Positions 28,128-38,079 of a stretch of DNA of 64,000 nt are shown piece after piece. The position numbers were made by a program, and so were the translations under genes. The DNA comes from Dickeya aquatica (GTDB taxonomy: Bacteria > Pseudomonadota > Gammaproteobacteria > Enterobacterales > Enterobacteriaceae). Position 1 is the stretch's first letter, and the number at the start of each line of letters is the position of its first letter. The DNA lies in NCBI RefSeq assembly GCF_900095885.1, contig NZ_LT615367.1, positions 4,402,001 through 4,466,000 of the forward strand, given 5' to 3'. Under the pieces are notes generated by a model. The model made no database searches. It worked only from the letters and a program-made list of their open reading frames with translations, and was not told the origin of the DNA.

Positions 28128-29249
28128 TTAATGGCTCACCTCGTTCTCTGAGGGAGATATCGCAATCTTGTCGAAAATACGATCGGCTATCATTTTTTGC
28201 CCGGCGGGCGAAAAATGGACGCCATCGCCGCTGCGAACGCGTATTTTCTGCTTCTCTTGCTTAATCTCAGCCGAGTAGTTCGTGTCGCGGTAGCCAAAGA
28301 TCTCGTTTACCTGAATCAAAATCTGATTCGCTGCCGTCACCTCAGCCTGATACAAGCCATCAAGGTAATGCATGCCATAGTTGAGCTTTTTATTCTCCAT
28401 ATTCGGCGGAGAAACCCATATGACAGGAATCTGTTTTTCTCGGGCTAAACGGATGATCGTTCGGATACGTTCGCGGTAGGCCTCTTCCCATTCCTGCGAG
28501 GCGAATTTAAGGAACGGCTTTCCTTTGCCGGCAGGCATGTCCCACGGGTCGTTCGGGCCTAAAAACACCACCAACAACCCGACATTTTGCCGCCGCTTCA
28601 GTTCTCGTTCGAGCGTGAGCGGCCAGTTAAAAAAGCCCGGATAAGCAAGGCCGGTGCTGCGTTTACTCAAATCAATCCCAGCCAGATGATAGCGGTCACG
28701 CAGCATTTTGATGACGTGCGGCGCAACGCCTTCCATCATCGAATCACCCATAAACATTACGGCTTGGCTGGGTTTTAGCGCAACCGGTGTGGTCAACGGC
28801 ACAACCGGAACACCGGATAAACCGTTCGGTGAAGGCGGTAACACCAATGGCGATGGCGGCGACAGCACTACCGAGGCAGAAGGCGCTGACAGCGCAGGCA
28901 CATCGGGATGGCTCCCCAACTCAGGCCCGGCATCGGCTGATGAGGGTGACGACACCGACGCCTGAGCCTCGGCGCTCTCCGGCTCATCGCCACCTGATGC
29001 AGATTCCTCCCCAGACCAGTTCGCCACAAACGCCTCTTTTGCCGCTTGTGCCGCCTTCATCACCCGATCGCCCAATACCCAAGAGGGATGCGTGTTGCTT
29101 TCCCACGGGCTTTTCTCGTGAAAATGCAGTTCCCAGTAACCATTAATCGAATGCTGGTTTAACCAAATTAGCCCAATAATGGCACTCAGCATCACCAAAA
29201 AGCTTTTCAGAACGTGTGATAACGTTGCGCGATACTCAGAAATTGGCAT
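28128..29249 (-). CDS. Membrane-anchored SGNH hydrolase (DUF459-like)
   Basis: 373 residues. A single N-terminal helix (FLVMLSAIIGLIWLN) anchors it to the inner membrane, a Pro/Ser/Ala-rich linker of about 75 residues (roughly 85-160) follows, and then an SGNH domain has VMFMGDSMMEG, FLGPNDPWDM and GDGVHFSPAGQKM. It overlaps the MBOAT gene by 14 bases, so the two are coupled: the MBOAT would pass acetyl groups across the membrane and this protein transfer them to a periplasmic polymer. The polymer is unknown; cellulose, peptidoglycan or another exopolysaccharide are candidates. Confidence 0.85.
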   Translation of the reverse strand: MPISEYRATLSHVLKSFLVMLSAIIGLIWLNQHSINGYWELHFHEKSPWESNTHPSWVLGDRVMKAAQAAKEAFVANWSGEESASGGDEPESAEAQASVSSPSSADAGPELGSHPDVPALSAPSASVVLSPPSPLVLPPSPNGLSGVPVVPLTTPVALKPSQAVMFMGDSMMEGVAPHVIKMLRDRYHLAGIDLSKRSTGLAYPGFFNWPLTLERELKRRQNVGLLVVFLGPNDPWDMPAGKGKPFLKFASQEWEEAYRERIRTIIRLAREKQIPVIWVSPPNMENKKLNYGMHYLDGLYQAEVTAANQILIQVNEIFGYRDTNYSAEIKQEKQKIRVRSGDGVHFSPAGQKMIADRIFDKIAISPSENEVSH

Positions 29250-30669
29250 AAATAAACCCGGGAACGCCAGCAGGAGAAAGGAAAAAAACCAGTGCGAGGA
29301 ATGAGAAAATCATCACCGGAACCACATACCACTCACATTGCGCCAGTACCTCTTTCAGGGTTTGGCGCAGCGTCAGCCAGATGGGATAGAACACCAGCAG
29401 GCTGAGGAAGAAACCTAACGTTGCCATCTCGCTCACAGAGAGTTCGGCAATGCGCGCCTGCGCGATAACCGACAGCATGGTCAGCGCGCTGCCAAGGCTA
29501 TCGGCACGAAAGAAAATCCACGCCAGACAGACAAAATGAAACGTCAGTAAACGCGCGATGGCACCAGACAGCAGCGGCAGGCGTATCGCAGGCTGGTATT
29601 TTTCCGGCAGGCGCGATAGCCACCCCAGTTTGCTCCAGCCGTTATACGCCACCAGCCCGGCTCCGTGTATCGCCCCCCACACCATATAATTCATGCTGGT
29701 GCCATGCCAGATACCGGAAAGCACCATGGCAATAAGCAGATTGCGCTGCGTCTTCCACCAGCCGTGACGGCTGCCGCCGAGCGGAAAATAGACATAATCA
29801 CGAATAAAGCTCGACAGGCTGATATGCCAGCGGTGCCAAAACACCTTTATATTTTCCGCCAGATAAGGGTGATCGAAGTTTTTTGCCGCCTCAAAGCCCA
29901 GCAGCAAGGCAATCCCCGTCACCAGATTGGTATAGCCGGAAAAATTAAAATAAATCTGCCAGGCCCAGGCATAGGTGGCGATGACCGCCTGCCAGCCGGT
30001 ATAACTGGCCTGATCGCCAAACGCCGGGGCGACGTAATGCTCATCAAGCCAGGTATTGAGGAAAAACAGTTTGGCTATCGCCAATGAAATTAAAAACAGC
30101 GCGCGCGGCCATGACTGTAACTGGCGCGGGGTGCTGCGGGCTATTTGCGGCATCAAATGCAGCGCGCGGTTCACCGGGCCAGCTAACAGCGTGGGGAAAA
30201 AATTCAGATACAGCAAGGTATCCGGCAGGCTGGGCTGCTTCATTTTCCCCTGCGCCGCTGACATCACTAAGCTCACCGCATTAAACAAGTAAAAAGAGAG
30301 CCCGACCGGCAGCAACACATTGAGCACCGGCAAACTGAGCGGAATATGGCAGGCCACCAACAGACTCTGCACACCATCACGTAACCCGGTGTAATATTTA
30401 AATAATAAAAAGAAAACGGCAATAAAGAGAATTAATAGAAAAGGGATGATTTTTTTGAAATGAAATTGGCAAGAGAGCGTCAGCAAACACCAGACGGATA
30501 CGCTAAATAACAGTAATACCACCAGTGACTGCCAGCCGGATAAATACACCAGCACATAGCCGGTTATCAACAACAGGGCGTTTTGTATTTTTACCCAGGG
30601 TGACACCAGCCAATACACCAGAAATAACGCCAGAAAGAAAAAACAGAACTCAACAGAAAGAAAATTCAT
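29236..30669 (-). CDS. MBOAT-family membrane O-acyltransferase (AlgI/PatA-like)
   Basis: 477 residues with about ten to twelve membrane helices. The signature segments HRWHISLSSFIRDYVYFPLGGSRHG and SGIWHGTSMNYMVWGAIHG contain the conserved MBOAT histidines. It moves acetyl groups from cytosolic acetyl-CoA across the inner membrane. It leads the three-gene acetylation operon. The ATG at 30669 (MNFLSVEF) sits nine bases after AGGG; ATGs at 30678 and 30675 are closer to it than normal. Confidence 0.88.
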   Translation of the reverse strand: MNFLSVEFCFFFLALFLVYWLVSPWVKIQNALLLITGYVLVYLSGWQSLVVLLLFSVSVWCLLTLSCQFHFKKIIPFLLILFIAVFFLLFKYYTGLRDGVQSLLVACHIPLSLPVLNVLLPVGLSFYLFNAVSLVMSAAQGKMKQPSLPDTLLYLNFFPTLLAGPVNRALHLMPQIARSTPRQLQSWPRALFLISLAIAKLFFLNTWLDEHYVAPAFGDQASYTGWQAVIATYAWAWQIYFNFSGYTNLVTGIALLLGFEAAKNFDHPYLAENIKVFWHRWHISLSSFIRDYVYFPLGGSRHGWWKTQRNLLIAMVLSGIWHGTSMNYMVWGAIHGAGLVAYNGWSKLGWLSRLPEKYQPAIRLPLLSGAIARLLTFHFVCLAWIFFRADSLGSALTMLSVIAQARIAELSVSEMATLGFFLSLLVFYPIWLTLRQTLKEVLAQCEWYVVPVMIFSFLALVFFLSPAGVPGFIYANF

Positions 30670-30984
30670 CAACATCATCCCTGCATTTATGAAAAATGCG
30701 CGTTAACCCGGTATCCAGCCTGTTCGTCAGGAACACAATACAGCACGGACTATCGCCATTTTTCATCTTGCAGCCTGACGCGGCACTGCTTTCCCGGCGG
30801 ATATCACGCCATCCATACCTTGGCATTCACAGTGTGAGCACGGTGGTTGGCAAAACATGAATGAGGGAAAAGAAATGGGCAGCAGCCGTGCTGCTTTTTA
30901 TTGCGAGGGGTATTTTACTTAAAAGACAGCAAAACGAAAGAATTTGACCACAGTTTACCGCAATGGTTCAGCGCTGAAGGCGAT
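30670..30984. other. Intergenic region upstream of the acetylation operon
   Basis: About 315 bases with no credible gene. It should contain the operon promoter on the minus strand. A small GC hairpin followed by TTTTTATT (AGCAGCCGTGCTGCT, near 30880-30900) resembles a plus-strand terminator, but no plus-strand gene precedes it, so its role is unclear. Confidence 0.5.
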
Positions 30985-31033
30985 AAAAATAAAAACCGTG
31001 CGGCGGACGCGCTCATTGCCGCCACACGGTTAA
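30985..31033 (-). terminator. Terminator of gorA
   Basis: Inverted repeat AACCGTG-GGCGG / CCGCC-CACGGTT with one mismatch per arm, followed on the minus strand by TTTTTATTTTTA, ten bases after the gorA stop. Confidence 0.8.
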
Positions 31034-31043
31034 TCACCCGCGA

Positions 31044-32396
31044 TTAGCGCATGGTGACAAACTCTTCCGCCGCCGTCGGGTGAATGGCAACCGTGTTATC
31101 AAAATCCCGCTTGGTTGCGCCCATTTTTACCGCGACCGCGAAGCCTTGCAGAATTTCATCCATCCCAAAACCGATACCGTGTACGCCAACCACCTTTTCC
31201 TCTAGCCCGACACAGACCAGTTTCATGCGGCAAGGCTGACGATGCTGCGTGACCGCCGTATACATGGCGGTAAACGCCGATTTGTACACTTTCACCTGGT
31301 CATCGCCATACTGGGCGCGGGCCTGCGGCTCCGTCAGCCCGATGGTGCCTATCGGCGGGTGGCTGAACACCACGGTAGGGATGTTGCTGTAATCCAGATG
31401 CTCATCCGGTTTGTTGTTAAACAGCCGCTCAGACAGGCGACGACCGGCGGCAACCGCAACCGGCGTCAGCTCAACCGCACCGGTGTTATCGCCAACGGCA
31501 TAAATACCCGGCACGCTGGTGTTCTGGAATTTATCCACCACGATGTGGCCTTTTTCGTTGCGTGCAACACCGGCAGCCTCAAGGTTGATGGCATCCGTCG
31601 CGGGCTCGCGGCCTATCGCCCAAATCAGGCAATCCACCGTTTGCTGATGACCACTCTCCAGATGCAGTGTCAGGCTGCCATCCGCGTTTTTCACCACGGC
31701 GCTGGGGATGGACTCGGTATGCAGCGTCGGCCCTTCGGTGTTCATCACCTCAACCAGCGTTTCGACAATCAGCGGGTCAAACTGGCGCAGCGGCGCATGT
31801 TTGCGCACAAACAGATGTACCTCTGCGCCCAGCGCATTCAGTACACCGGCAATCTCCACTGCGATGTAACCAGCGCCAACCACCGCCACCCGTTTTGGCA
31901 GCGCCGTCAGCGCAAAGAAACCATCAGAATCAATGCCGTACTCCGCACCCGGGACAGACGGTCGCGTTGGCCGCCCGCCGGTGGCAATCAAAATATGGTC
32001 AGCGGTGATACGTTCGCCGTTCACTTCCACCGTGTGCGCATCGACAAAACGCGCAAACCCTTGAATGACCTCAACCTGATTTTTACCCAGCACCGTATTG
32101 TAAGACTGATGGATGCGGTCAATGTAAGCGCTGCGATTTTTCAGCAAAATATCCCAGTTGAACTGATTTACCGTCACATCAAAGCCGTAATCAGGCCCAT
32201 AGTGGTGAACCGCCTCGGCAATCTGCGCGGCATGCCACATCACTTTTTTCGGCACACAACCGACGTTCACGCAGGTGCCGCCAAGGTGTTTGGCTTCAAT
32301 CAACGCGCATTTCTTGCCGTACATCGCCGCACGGTTTACAGAAGCAATACCGCCACTGCCGCCGCCAATGGCGAGATAGTCATAATGTCTGGTCAT
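31044..32396 (-). CDS. gorA: Glutathione reductase
   Basis: 450 residues, the E. coli length. The N-terminal FAD motif [19 protein letters not shown], the redox-active disulfide [13 protein letters not shown], the NADPH domain [15 protein letters not shown] and the C-terminal His-Glu pair [12 protein letters not shown] are all intact. It uses NADPH to recycle oxidised glutathione in the cytosol. ATG 32396 follows GGAG and gives the family start [13 protein letters not shown]. It has its own terminator. Confidence 0.97.
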   Translation of the reverse strand: MTRHYDYLAIGGGSGGIASVNRAAMYGKKCALIEAKHLGGTCVNVGCVPKKVMWHAAQIAEAVHHYGPDYGFDVTVNQFNWDILLKNRSAYIDRIHQSYNTVLGKNQVEVIQGFARFVDAHTVEVNGERITADHILIATGGRPTRPSVPGAEYGIDSDGFFALTALPKRVAVVGAGYIAVEIAGVLNALGAEVHLFVRKHAPLRQFDPLIVETLVEVMNTEGPTLHTESIPSAVVKNADGSLTLHLESGHQQTVDCLIWAIGREPATDAINLEAAGVARNEKGHIVVDKFQNTSVPGIYAVGDNTGAVELTPVAVAAGRRLSERLFNNKPDEHLDYSNIPTVVFSHPPIGTIGLTEPQARAQYGDDQVKVYKSAFTAMYTAVTQHRQPCRMKLVCVGLEEKVVGVHGIGFGMDEILQGFAVAVKMGATKRDFDNTVAIHPTAAEEFVTMR

Positions 32397-32699
32397 CCGG
32401 GCTCCACACTTACTTTTCAAATGATTAGAATAAGGAAACGGGCGACGCCAGCAGGCAATGTCTCATCCTGCCGGTGAAAAACGCGCCATCACTAAAAACA
32501 TACTGGCGAAAAGTCTAACGCCTGTCATCGGCATCCGGCAAATCCCTATCGTGCCCCGCTCTATTGCGCTAAACAATTGCGCTAAACAACAGCCGGTGAT
32601 TGTATGAAGAAACGAATAGCGGCTCGCGACGGTTTTGAAAATCGGTGCAATAGGTAAAATGCGCCACCGCCCATCATCGCCTCAGTGCTGGAGTAAGGC
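32397..32699. other. Intergenic region between divergent gorA and rbn
   Basis: About 300 bases that must contain both promoters. A duplicated ATTGCGCTAAACAA element (near 32564-32592) is visible as a direct repeat; no other structure stands out. Confidence 0.5.
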
Positions 32700-33629
32700 A
32701 TGGAACTGATTTTTCTCGGCACCAATGCCGGTGTGCCAACCCAAACGCGCAACGTCAGTAGTCTCGCACTTGATTTGCACGGCATCCGGCCTGCTTTTTG
32801 GTTGTTTGACTGCGGCGAAGGCACCCAGCACCAAATTTTGCGCACCCCGGTCAAACCGGGCAAGCTGGAGAAAATATTCATCACCCACCTGCACGGCGAC
32901 CACATTTTCGGCTTGCCGGGCCTGTTGTGCTCGCGCGCGATGGGCGGTATCGACACGCCACTCACGCTCTACGGGCCGTGCGGGCTAAAAGCCTTTGTCG
33001 AGCAGGCGCTGACCCTCAGCGGTTCCTATCTGACTTATCCGCTCAATATCATCGAACTGGATGTCAAAGAGGGGGAATCAGCGCGGGTCTGTGAGGATGA
33101 GCACTTACAGGTCACGGCCTGTGTTCTCTCCCACACCCTCTATTGTCTGGGCTACCGTATTGAAGAACGCCCCAAACCGGGGCCGCTGAATGTGGCGAAA
33201 CTGGCGGCTGAGGGCGTAAAACCCGGCGTCTGGTTTCAGCATCTCAGGCGCGGCGAAACCGTCACGCTGGATGACGGACGGGTGCTGAACGGCTGGGATT
33301 ATGTCGGCCCCGCCACACCGGGTAAGTCATTGGCTATCTTTGGCGACACCCGCCCTACGCCTGCGGCACGCCTGCTTGCCGCAGGCGTCGATGTGATGGT
33401 TCATGAGGCCACGCTGGAAGGGGCCATGGCCGGGCGCGCCAGCGAACGCGGCCACTCCACCACCTTACAAGCCGCCGCTGCCGCACGGGATGCCGGAGCC
33501 AGACGGCTCATCATCACGCATTTCAGCGCCCGTTACGGGCAGGCAGACCTGGCGCGGTTACAACAGGAGTGCCAGACGGTGTTTGCGGCCACCGAGGTGG
33601 CACGCGACTTTGCCACCTTCCGGGTTTAA
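32700..33629 (+). CDS. rbn: Ribonuclease BN / RNase Z
   Basis: 309 residues. The start MELIFLGTNAGVPTQTRNVSS and the metallo-beta-lactamase signature THLHGDHIFGLPGLLCSRAMGG are those of E. coli ElaC/RBN. Zinc ligands HxHxDH and later D and H (FGDTR, ITHFSARYG) are present. The enzyme processes tRNA 3' ends and small RNAs. GGAG precedes the start. Confidence 0.95.
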   Translation: MELIFLGTNAGVPTQTRNVSSLALDLHGIRPAFWLFDCGEGTQHQILRTPVKPGKLEKIFITHLHGDHIFGLPGLLCSRAMGGIDTPLTLYGPCGLKAFVEQALTLSGSYLTYPLNIIELDVKEGESARVCEDEHLQVTACVLSHTLYCLGYRIEERPKPGPLNVAKLAAEGVKPGVWFQHLRRGETVTLDDGRVLNGWDYVGPATPGKSLAIFGDTRPTPAARLLAAGVDVMVHEATLEGAMAGRASERGHSTTLQAAAAARDAGARRLIITHFSARYGQADLARLQQECQTVFAATEVARDFATFRV

Positions 33630-33679
33630 CGCTCCGGTTTCGTGGCTGTGCTCTCTTACTTCTTACTTCCTACTACTTC

Positions 33680-34522
33680 TTACTCCGGCACCACCCATTC
33701 CAAACGGGTGTGGCCGGTGCCTGCGGGCACCAGTGCCTGATGCAGCCACGGCAGCACGCGCTTCATCTGCGCTTCCAGCGTCCAGGGCGGGTTAATCACA
33801 ATCATGCCGGAAGCCGTCATGCCGTGGCGGTCGCTGTCTGGCAGTACCGCCAGCTCAATTTGCAAAATACGGCGGATCCCGGTGGCTTCAAGATCTTTGA
33901 ATAACCGCTTGATATGCTGGCGTAATACCACCGGATACCACAGTGCATACACGCCGGTGGCAAAACGGCGATAGCCCTCCTGAATGCCTTTGACCACATC
34001 CTGATAATCCGTTTTCAGCTCATAAGGCGGGTCTATCAGCACCAGCCCACGGCGCGAGAGCGGCGGCAACTGGGCTTTTAACTGCTGGTAGCCATCTTCA
34101 CGCATCACGCGCGCCCGGCTATCCCGTGCAAACTCCTGACGCAGCAGCGGAAAATCGCTGGGGTGCAGCTCGGTGAGGTGAATTTTATCCTGCTCGCGCA
34201 GCAGTTGCCGGGCAATCAGCGGGGAACCGGGGTAGTAACGCAGCCTGTCACCGGAATTGTAGGAACGCACCACTTGCAGGTAAGGCTCAAGCTCGGCGGG
34301 AATATCGTCCCGCTGCCAGAGCCGCCCAATCCCTTCAAGATACTCACCGGTACGCTCGGCATGCTCACTTTGTAGCTGATAACGGCCTGCGCCAGAATGC
34401 GTATCCAGATACAGGAACGGTTTTTCCTTCTCTTTCAACGCGGTAATGATCAGACTCAGGACGGTGTGTTTCAGCACATCGGCATGATTGCCGGCATGAA
34501 AACTGTGGCGGTAACTCAGCAT
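33680..34522 (-). CDS. rlmJ: 23S rRNA (adenine(2030)-N6)-methyltransferase
   Basis: 280 residues from MLSYRHSFHAGNHADVLKH, identical in length to E. coli RlmJ. The catalytic DPPYELK motif (in GLVLIDPPYELKTDYQ) is intact. It methylates A2030 of 23S rRNA and helps use extracellular DNA as carbon in some hosts. The longer upstream frame carries no family residues. Convergent with rbn. Confidence 0.95.
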   Translation of the reverse strand: MLSYRHSFHAGNHADVLKHTVLSLIITALKEKEKPFLYLDTHSGAGRYQLQSEHAERTGEYLEGIGRLWQRDDIPAELEPYLQVVRSYNSGDRLRYYPGSPLIARQLLREQDKIHLTELHPSDFPLLRQEFARDSRARVMREDGYQQLKAQLPPLSRRGLVLIDPPYELKTDYQDVVKGIQEGYRRFATGVYALWYPVVLRQHIKRLFKDLEATGIRRILQIELAVLPDSDRHGMTASGMIVINPPWTLEAQMKRVLPWLHQALVPAGTGHTRLEWVVPE

Positions 34523-34689
34523 AAGGGTCGGTTTTCCGAAAAGAAAAAGCACAAAGAGAAAAAAGATCAGACGCCACAGTATAAACGCTTCGGCACAAAA
34601 TCGCCCGTGGCGATCGCACCCAGCCTCTGCCATTTCTCACCCACTTGGTTATATAATTAAATACATAGCGATAGACACAGGCAGGCAAC

Positions 34690-34974
34690 ATGAAAAATCA
34701 CTTTGGCGATGGCATTCTGGCCGGTCTGAACGCGCAGGCCCCTCTCTCTGATAGCGACATCCGGCGTTACTGTGACGATTACCGGCGTGGTTATGTCTGC
34801 GGCTATGCCCACCAGCTCGCCTCGCAGCACGGCAGGCAGCAGGCGGCGTTTAAAGCCGGGCAACTGTGCCGCCGTTACGGCTTAATGCGTGACATCGTGG
34901 CGGAGTTTTTTAGCGACGTGACAAACCCGTCGCTGGTGGGCTGGTTTTACGCCGGATACGACCAGCACAGTTGA
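34690..34974 (+). CDS. DUF2623 family protein (YghW-like)
   Basis: 94 residues: MKNHFGDGILAGLNA, YCDDYRRGYVCGYAHQLA, AGQLCRRYGLMRDIVAEFF and FYAGYD match E. coli YghW. Cytosolic, function unknown. CAGGCAACA lies before the ATG. It sits alone between divergent rlmJ and prlC. Confidence 0.88.
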   Translation: MKNHFGDGILAGLNAQAPLSDSDIRRYCDDYRRGYVCGYAHQLASQHGRQQAAFKAGQLCRRYGLMRDIVAEFFSDVTNPSLVGWFYAGYDQHS

Positions 34975-35129
34975 GCGTCTGACACCGCTTGACCTTTTCC
35001 CGCCGGTTCATCTTTTTTTGCGGCGAGCCTGACCCGGCTGTGCGCCCGACCATTGATTTTCCGTTTGTTACCCCTCATGTTAAGTCATTATCAAGCCTTT
35101 CTTCTTATTCAATCATTCAGGACTGCGCC

Positions 35130-37172
35130 ATGACCAATCCATTACTGTCCGCTTTTACCCTGCCCCCGTTCTCCCAAATCACAATCGAACACATCCTGCC
35201 TGCGGTTAAACAGGCGCTGGAGGTCTGTCGGCAAACCGTTGAGCGTGTCGTCGCCCAACCCGGCCCGTTCACCTGGGATAACCTGTGTCAGCCACTGGCG
35301 GAAAGTGATGACCGGCTGGGGCGGATTTTTTCTCCGGTCAGCCATCTGAATTCGGTGAAAAACAGCCCGGAACTGCGCAGCGCCTACGAACAGTGCCTGC
35401 CGCTGCTGTCAGAATACGGCACCTGGGTTGGCCAACATGCCGGTCTGTACCGTGCGTATCGCAGCCTGCGCGACGGCGAACATTATGCCGCGCTCAGTGT
35501 GGAGCAGAAAAAAGCCGTCGATAACGCGCTGCGCGACTTCGAGCTGTCCGGCATTGGGTTAGCGCCGGAACAGCAAAAACGTTACGGTGAAATTGTCGCC
35601 CGCCTGTCGGAACTGGGTTCGCAGTTCAGTAACAACGTGCTCGATGCCACCATGGGCTGGAGCAAACTGGTCACGGATGTGAATGAACTCAATGGCCTGC
35701 CGGAAAGTGCGCTGGCCGCCGCCAGTGCACTGGCTGAGTCCAAACAGCAACAAGGCTGGCTGCTGACGCTGGACATTCCAAGCTACCTGCCGGTGATGAC
35801 CTATTGTGCCAACCAGGCACTGCGTGAAGAGCTGTACCGCGCTTACGTCACCCGGGCTTCTGAACAAGGGCCGAATGCCGGCCAATGGGATAACAGCGCC
35901 ATCATGGAAGAATTGCTGGCGTTGCGTCACGAACTGGCGCAACTGCTGGGCTTTGACAGCTTCGCCCACAAATCGCTGGCGACAAAAATGGCGGAAAACC
36001 CGCAGCAGGTGCTGGATTTCCTGACCGACCTGGCCAAACGCGCTCGCCCGCAAGGGGAGCAGGAACTGGCGCAACTGCGCGCATTCGCCAGAGAACATTT
36101 CGGTGTTGATGAGCTGAACCCGTGGGATATTACCTATTACGCCGAACAGCAAAAGCAGCACCTGTATTCCATTAGCGATGAGCAATTGCGCCCCTATTTC
36201 CCGGAACCTCGCGTACTGGAAGGGCTGTTCGAGGTGGTGAAACGCATTTACGGTATTCACGCCAAAGAGCGCCAAGACGTTAACGTCTGGCATCCTGAGG
36301 CGCGTTTCTTTGACCTGTTTGATGAAAGCGGCGCGCTGCTGGGCAGTTTCTACCTCGATCTGTACGCCCGCGAGCACAAGCGTGGCGGAGCCTGGATGGA
36401 CGAGTGCGTCAGCCGGATACGTAATGGCAACGGCGAGCTGCAAAAACCGGTGGCATACCTGACCTGTAATTTCAACCGCCCGCTCAATGGCAAACCGGCG
36501 CTGTTCACGCACGACGAAGTTATCACGCTGTTCCATGAATTCGGCCACGGCCTGCACCACATGCTAACGCGCATTGAAACCGCAGGCGTCTCCGGTGTTA
36601 ACGGCGTGCCGTGGGATGCCGTTGAGCTGCCGAGTCAGTTTATGGAGAACTGGTGCTGGGAGCCGGATGCGCTGGCATTTATTTCCGGCCATTACGAAAC
36701 CGGCGAACCGCTGCCGCAGGACATGCTTGATAAGATGCTGGCAGCGAAAAACTACCAGGCGGCGCTGTTTATTCTGCGCCAACTGGAATTTGGCCTGTTT
36801 GACTTCCGTTTGCACGCCGGTTATGACCCGGCCAAAGGCGCGCGCGTGCTGGAAACACTGGCGGACGTCAAAGCGCAAGTCTCGGTGATTAAAAGCCCGG
36901 AATGGAACCGCTTCCCGCACTCATTCAGCCACATCTTCGCCGGTGGTTACGCGGCAGGTTACTACAGCTACCTGTGGGCCGATGTGCTGGCCGCCGATGC
37001 GTTCTCGCGCTTTGAAGAAGAGGGCATTTTTAACCGAGACACCGGGCTGTCATTTCTGGACAACATCCTGTCACGGGGCGGTTCGGAGCAGCCGATGGAA
37101 CTGTTCAAACGCTTTCGTGGCCGCGAGCCGCAACTGGATGCGATGCTGAAACACTACGGCATTCAGGGATGA
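35130..37172 (+). CDS. prlC: Oligopeptidase A
   Basis: 680 residues from [14 protein letters not shown], the E. coli length. The zinc site HEFGH is in [16 protein letters not shown], with the downstream glutamate in [17 protein letters not shown]. An M3 metallopeptidase, it degrades cytosolic peptides such as cleaved signal peptides. AGGA lies eight bases before ATG 35130; the frame upstream of that is noncoding. A weak sigma-32-like pattern (ATTGATT near 35052, CCCTCATGT near 35072) may be its heat-shock promoter, but I am not confident. Confidence 0.95.
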   Translation: MTNPLLSAFTLPPFSQITIEHILPAVKQALEVCRQTVERVVAQPGPFTWDNLCQPLAESDDRLGRIFSPVSHLNSVKNSPELRSAYEQCLPLLSEYGTWVGQHAGLYRAYRSLRDGEHYAALSVEQKKAVDNALRDFELSGIGLAPEQQKRYGEIVARLSELGSQFSNNVLDATMGWSKLVTDVNELNGLPESALAAASALAESKQQQGWLLTLDIPSYLPVMTYCANQALREELYRAYVTRASEQGPNAGQWDNSAIMEELLALRHELAQLLGFDSFAHKSLATKMAENPQQVLDFLTDLAKRARPQGEQELAQLRAFAREHFGVDELNPWDITYYAEQQKQHLYSISDEQLRPYFPEPRVLEGLFEVVKRIYGIHAKERQDVNVWHPEARFFDLFDESGALLGSFYLDLYAREHKRGGAWMDECVSRIRNGNGELQKPVAYLTCNFNRPLNGKPALFTHDEVITLFHEFGHGLHHMLTRIETAGVSGVNGVPWDAVELPSQFMENWCWEPDALAFISGHYETGEPLPQDMLDKMLAAKNYQAALFILRQLEFGLFDFRLHAGYDPAKGARVLETLADVKAQVSVIKSPEWNRFPHSFSHIFAGGYAAGYYSYLWADVLAADAFSRFEEEGIFNRDTGLSFLDNILSRGGSEQPMELFKRFRGREPQLDAMLKHYGIQG

Positions 37173-37921
37173 AAATAGGTTTACTGACCGAAGCCGGTGC
37201 CGCACCCGAGGCGCTGGCGCAAATGGCGCAGCGCTGGGGGCTGGAAAACGACGACCATGCGGCGCTGGCGCTGGTGCTCACCCCGGAGCGGCTGGAATTA
37301 CGTAAATGCGATGAGCCGAAGCTCGGCGCTATCTGTGTGGATTTTGTTTCTGGCGCGATGGCGCATCGCCGCCGCTTCGGCGGTGGCCGGGGCGAGGCGG
37401 TGGCCAAAGCCGTCGGCATCAAAAAAGACTATCTGCCCGACGTGGTGGATGCCACCGCCGGTCTGGGGCGCGATGCGTTCGTGCTGGCCGCACTCGGTTG
37501 CCGGGTGCGTATGGTGGAGCGCCACCCGGTTGTCGCCGCGTTGCTGGATGACGGCTTAGAGCGCGCCTATCAAGACCCGGAGATCGGCGGCTGGCTGCGC
37601 GAGCGCCTGACGCTGCTACACGCCTCCAGCCTCGATGCGCTCAGTGCCATTACGCCGCCGCCGGATGTGGTCTACCTTGACCCGATGTTTCCCCACCGCC
37701 AGAAAAGCGCGCTGGTGAAAAAGGAGATGCGGGTGTTTCAGTCGCTGGTCGGTGCGGATGATGACGCGGATGCGCTGCTGGAACCCGCGCGCCATCTGGC
37801 CAAAAAACGCGTGGTGGTGAAACGGCCTGACTACGCGCCGCCGCTCGCTGGCATTCCTGCGCAGTCAGCGCTGGCAACCAAAAGCCACCGGTTCGATTTT
37901 TATCTGCCGCTGACCCGGTAA
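37169..37921 (+). CDS. rsmJ: 16S rRNA (guanine(1516)-N2)-methyltransferase
   Basis: 250 residues, the E. coli length. The SAM-binding segment [30 protein letters not shown] and the catalytic [18 protein letters not shown] are intact. It methylates G1516 of 16S rRNA. The ATGA overlap with prlC indicates co-translation. Confidence 0.95.
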   Translation: MKIGLLTEAGAAPEALAQMAQRWGLENDDHAALALVLTPERLELRKCDEPKLGAICVDFVSGAMAHRRRFGGGRGEAVAKAVGIKKDYLPDVVDATAGLGRDAFVLAALGCRVRMVERHPVVAALLDDGLERAYQDPEIGGWLRERLTLLHASSLDALSAITPPPDVVYLDPMFPHRQKSALVKKEMRVFQSLVGADDDADALLEPARHLAKKRVVVKRPDYAPPLAGIPAQSALATKSHRFDFYLPLTR

Positions 37922-38079
37922 TCACGACTGGCCGCACCATTCTCCCGGCGGCCAGCTTCCTGCATTCCACACCCAACGCTCATTAACAGCCTGATTAAAA
38001 ATAGGCGACTACCCATTGTGACGATATGTTAGCCTTGTTGCCAAAAGCAGGATTCAACCGTGGGCAGACAGGATAAATA

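Noticed and set aside
31242..32477. 411-codon open frame antisense to gorA
   Set aside because: It mirrors the conserved gorA gene, has no family motif and a His/Arg-rich composition typical of antisense frames in GC-rich genes.
35559..36560. 333-codon open frame antisense to prlC
   Set aside because: Fully inside prlC with no recognisable domain; a shadow of its codon usage.
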